Under the pieces are notes generated by a model. It was not told where the DNA came from. It saw only the letters and a program-made list of their open reading frames with translations, and made no database searches. The translations under genes and the position numbers were made by a program. From an uncultured Rikenellaceae bacterium (lineage in GTDB: Bacteria; Bacteroidota; Bacteroidia; Bacteroidales; UBA932), in NCBI GenBank assembly GCA_937906485.1, contig CALCYB010000183.1, forward strand, positions 1 through 14,263: DNA of 14,263 bases. Direction: 5' to 3'. Position 1 is the stretch's first letter. Each line of letters starts with the position of its first letter. Shown here piece after piece: positions 13,739 through 14,263 of the stretch.

Positions 13739-14131
13739 TTATTCAGACTCTCTTACGCATCGTACAGCATTGGCGTCTGCCTTTACTGAGGTATTATTCA
13801 CCGACACGGTAACGTTATCACCGTGCCCCCAGACCAGGTACAAGGCGTGGCTCTTGCCGAGGGAGTGACTCCAGTAGTGGTTCTCCGTGGCGCTCCAATA
13901 GTAGCCGGCCCAACCATAATTCATTATGAGTCCAAGCTTGTCCGGGCGGTCGGTGGTTATTTTATAGCCCTGGCAGGGATACCAGATAGAGGCGTCTTTT
14001 CCGAAAATTCCGGAAAACTCAATGCCTTCCGAGACTCCCTTTGTATCCAGTTCAAAGACTTCAAGAACATCCGTTGCCCGACACCAGACTCCGTCCGGGC
14101 CTCCGTCCGGAACACGCCATCCGGCAGGACA
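13739..14131 (-). pseudogene. FISUMP / fimbrillin-type C-terminal domain, 5'-truncated
   Basis: The minus-strand frame is open from 14152 down to a stop at 13739 and encodes about 130 residues of a FISUMP-type domain, found at the ends of Bacteroidetes surface and fimbrillin-like proteins. It reads CPAGWRVPDGGPDGVW, then GIEFSGIFGK and an Ile-Trp-Tyr-Pro, then AGYYWSATEN and finally ANAVRCVRESE. That order of motifs matches the domain from near its start to its end. No signal, lipobox or N-terminal adhesin domain is present. The only in-frame ATG (13924) lies in mid-domain, and an in-frame stop occurs at 14153-14155, just before the homology begins. The gene is therefore broken at its 5' end, by deletion, recombination or misassembly. 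The ligand is unknown. Confidence 0.72.
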
Positions 14132-14263
14132 AGGCTCTGGACCTTCAGGAGGTCAACGCTGGCATCATGGCGGACTGGGAATACCGGGCCAAGTGGTACG
14201 GCGAGACGGAGGAGGAAGCTAAAGCCAACCTCCCCGGACTGAAGAACCTGACCACAGAGTCGC
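14122..14263 (+). pseudogene. Phage portal protein fragment (SPP1 gp6-like), no start
   Basis: A plus-strand frame running off the window end reads Arg-Gln-Asp-Lys-Ala-Leu-Asp-Leu-Gln, then EVNAGIMADWEYRAKWYGET and a run of acidic residues with Ala-Lys-Ala-Asn-Leu-Pro. The pattern of Gly-Ile-Met, then Glu-Tyr-Arg, then Trp-Tyr-Gly-Glu-Thr-Glu-Glu is what I recall from the C-terminal part of SPP1-family portal proteins, the ring through which DNA enters the phage head. The frame is open upstream to 13990, but that stretch is the antisense of the FISUMP gene and holds no portal-like sequence or credible start. So this is a piece of a portal gene joined to unrelated DNA. About 47 residues are visible. 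Such portals are most familiar to me from Firmicutes phages, but that is only an impression. Confidence 0.5.

Noticed and set aside
13805..13825. Six-bp inverted repeat CACGGT/ACCGTG inside the FISUMP fragment, considered as a retroelement-type hairpin
   Set aside because: It lies inside the coding region rather than after it, has a 9-nt loop, and stems of this size are common by chance.
13638..13868. A 76-residue plus-strand frame starting inside the tRNA
   Set aside because: It runs through the tRNA, the terminator and the antisense of the FISUMP fragment, with a low-complexity start.
1..14263. CRISPR arrays, insertion sequences, toxin-antitoxin or restriction systems
   Set aside because: No regularly spaced repeats, transposase motifs or recognisable defence proteins were seen on either strand.

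Overview
The window looks like a Bacteroidales chromosome of roughly even base composition. The evidence is the -7 element TAnnTTTG ahead of several genes, one canonical Shine-Dalgarno among the starts examined, Sec signals ending in Ala-Gln, a PCMD-type surface lipoprotein, a FucP-family sugar transporter beside a ROK hexokinase, and a FISUMP/fimbrillin-type fragment. Genus is not resolvable by eye.

Layout: (1) 1-392, the 3' end of a helix-hairpin-helix (ComEA-like) gene, then an AT-rich spacer with a terminator. (2) 608-4473, plus strand: NatA-type ATPase, NatB-type permease, then a UshA-like 5'-nucleotidase split into two secreted proteins with the C-terminal domain encoded first. It ends at a bidirectional terminator shared with the facing operon. 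(3) 8716-4516, minus strand: parE (topoisomerase IV subunit B), a PlsC-type acyltransferase and a long-chain acyl-CoA synthetase, probably one operon from a near-consensus promoter. (4) 8801-11152, plus strand, diverging from parE: an outer-membrane beta-barrel protein and a PCMD lipoprotein. (5) 11219-13520: a FucP-family hexose transporter and a ROK glucokinase, an uptake-and-phosphorylation pair. Its promoter carries a perfect 10-bp inverted repeat. (6) 13587-13660: a proline tRNA with the unusual anticodon AGG, a consensus promoter and a strong terminator. (7) 13739-14263: a 5'-truncated FISUMP/fimbrillin C-terminus on the minus strand, abutting on the plus strand a fragment resembling a phage portal protein, also lacking its start.

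Most of the window is ordinary core chromosome. I see no complete new multi-gene defence or mobile system. The points most worth checking are the A34 proline tRNA, the inverted repeat over the transporter promoter, the split and reordered nucleotidase, and the FISUMP/portal junction at the right end. That junction may be a recombination scar, a real element boundary or an assembly chimera. All family calls come from reading motifs; no database search was run.
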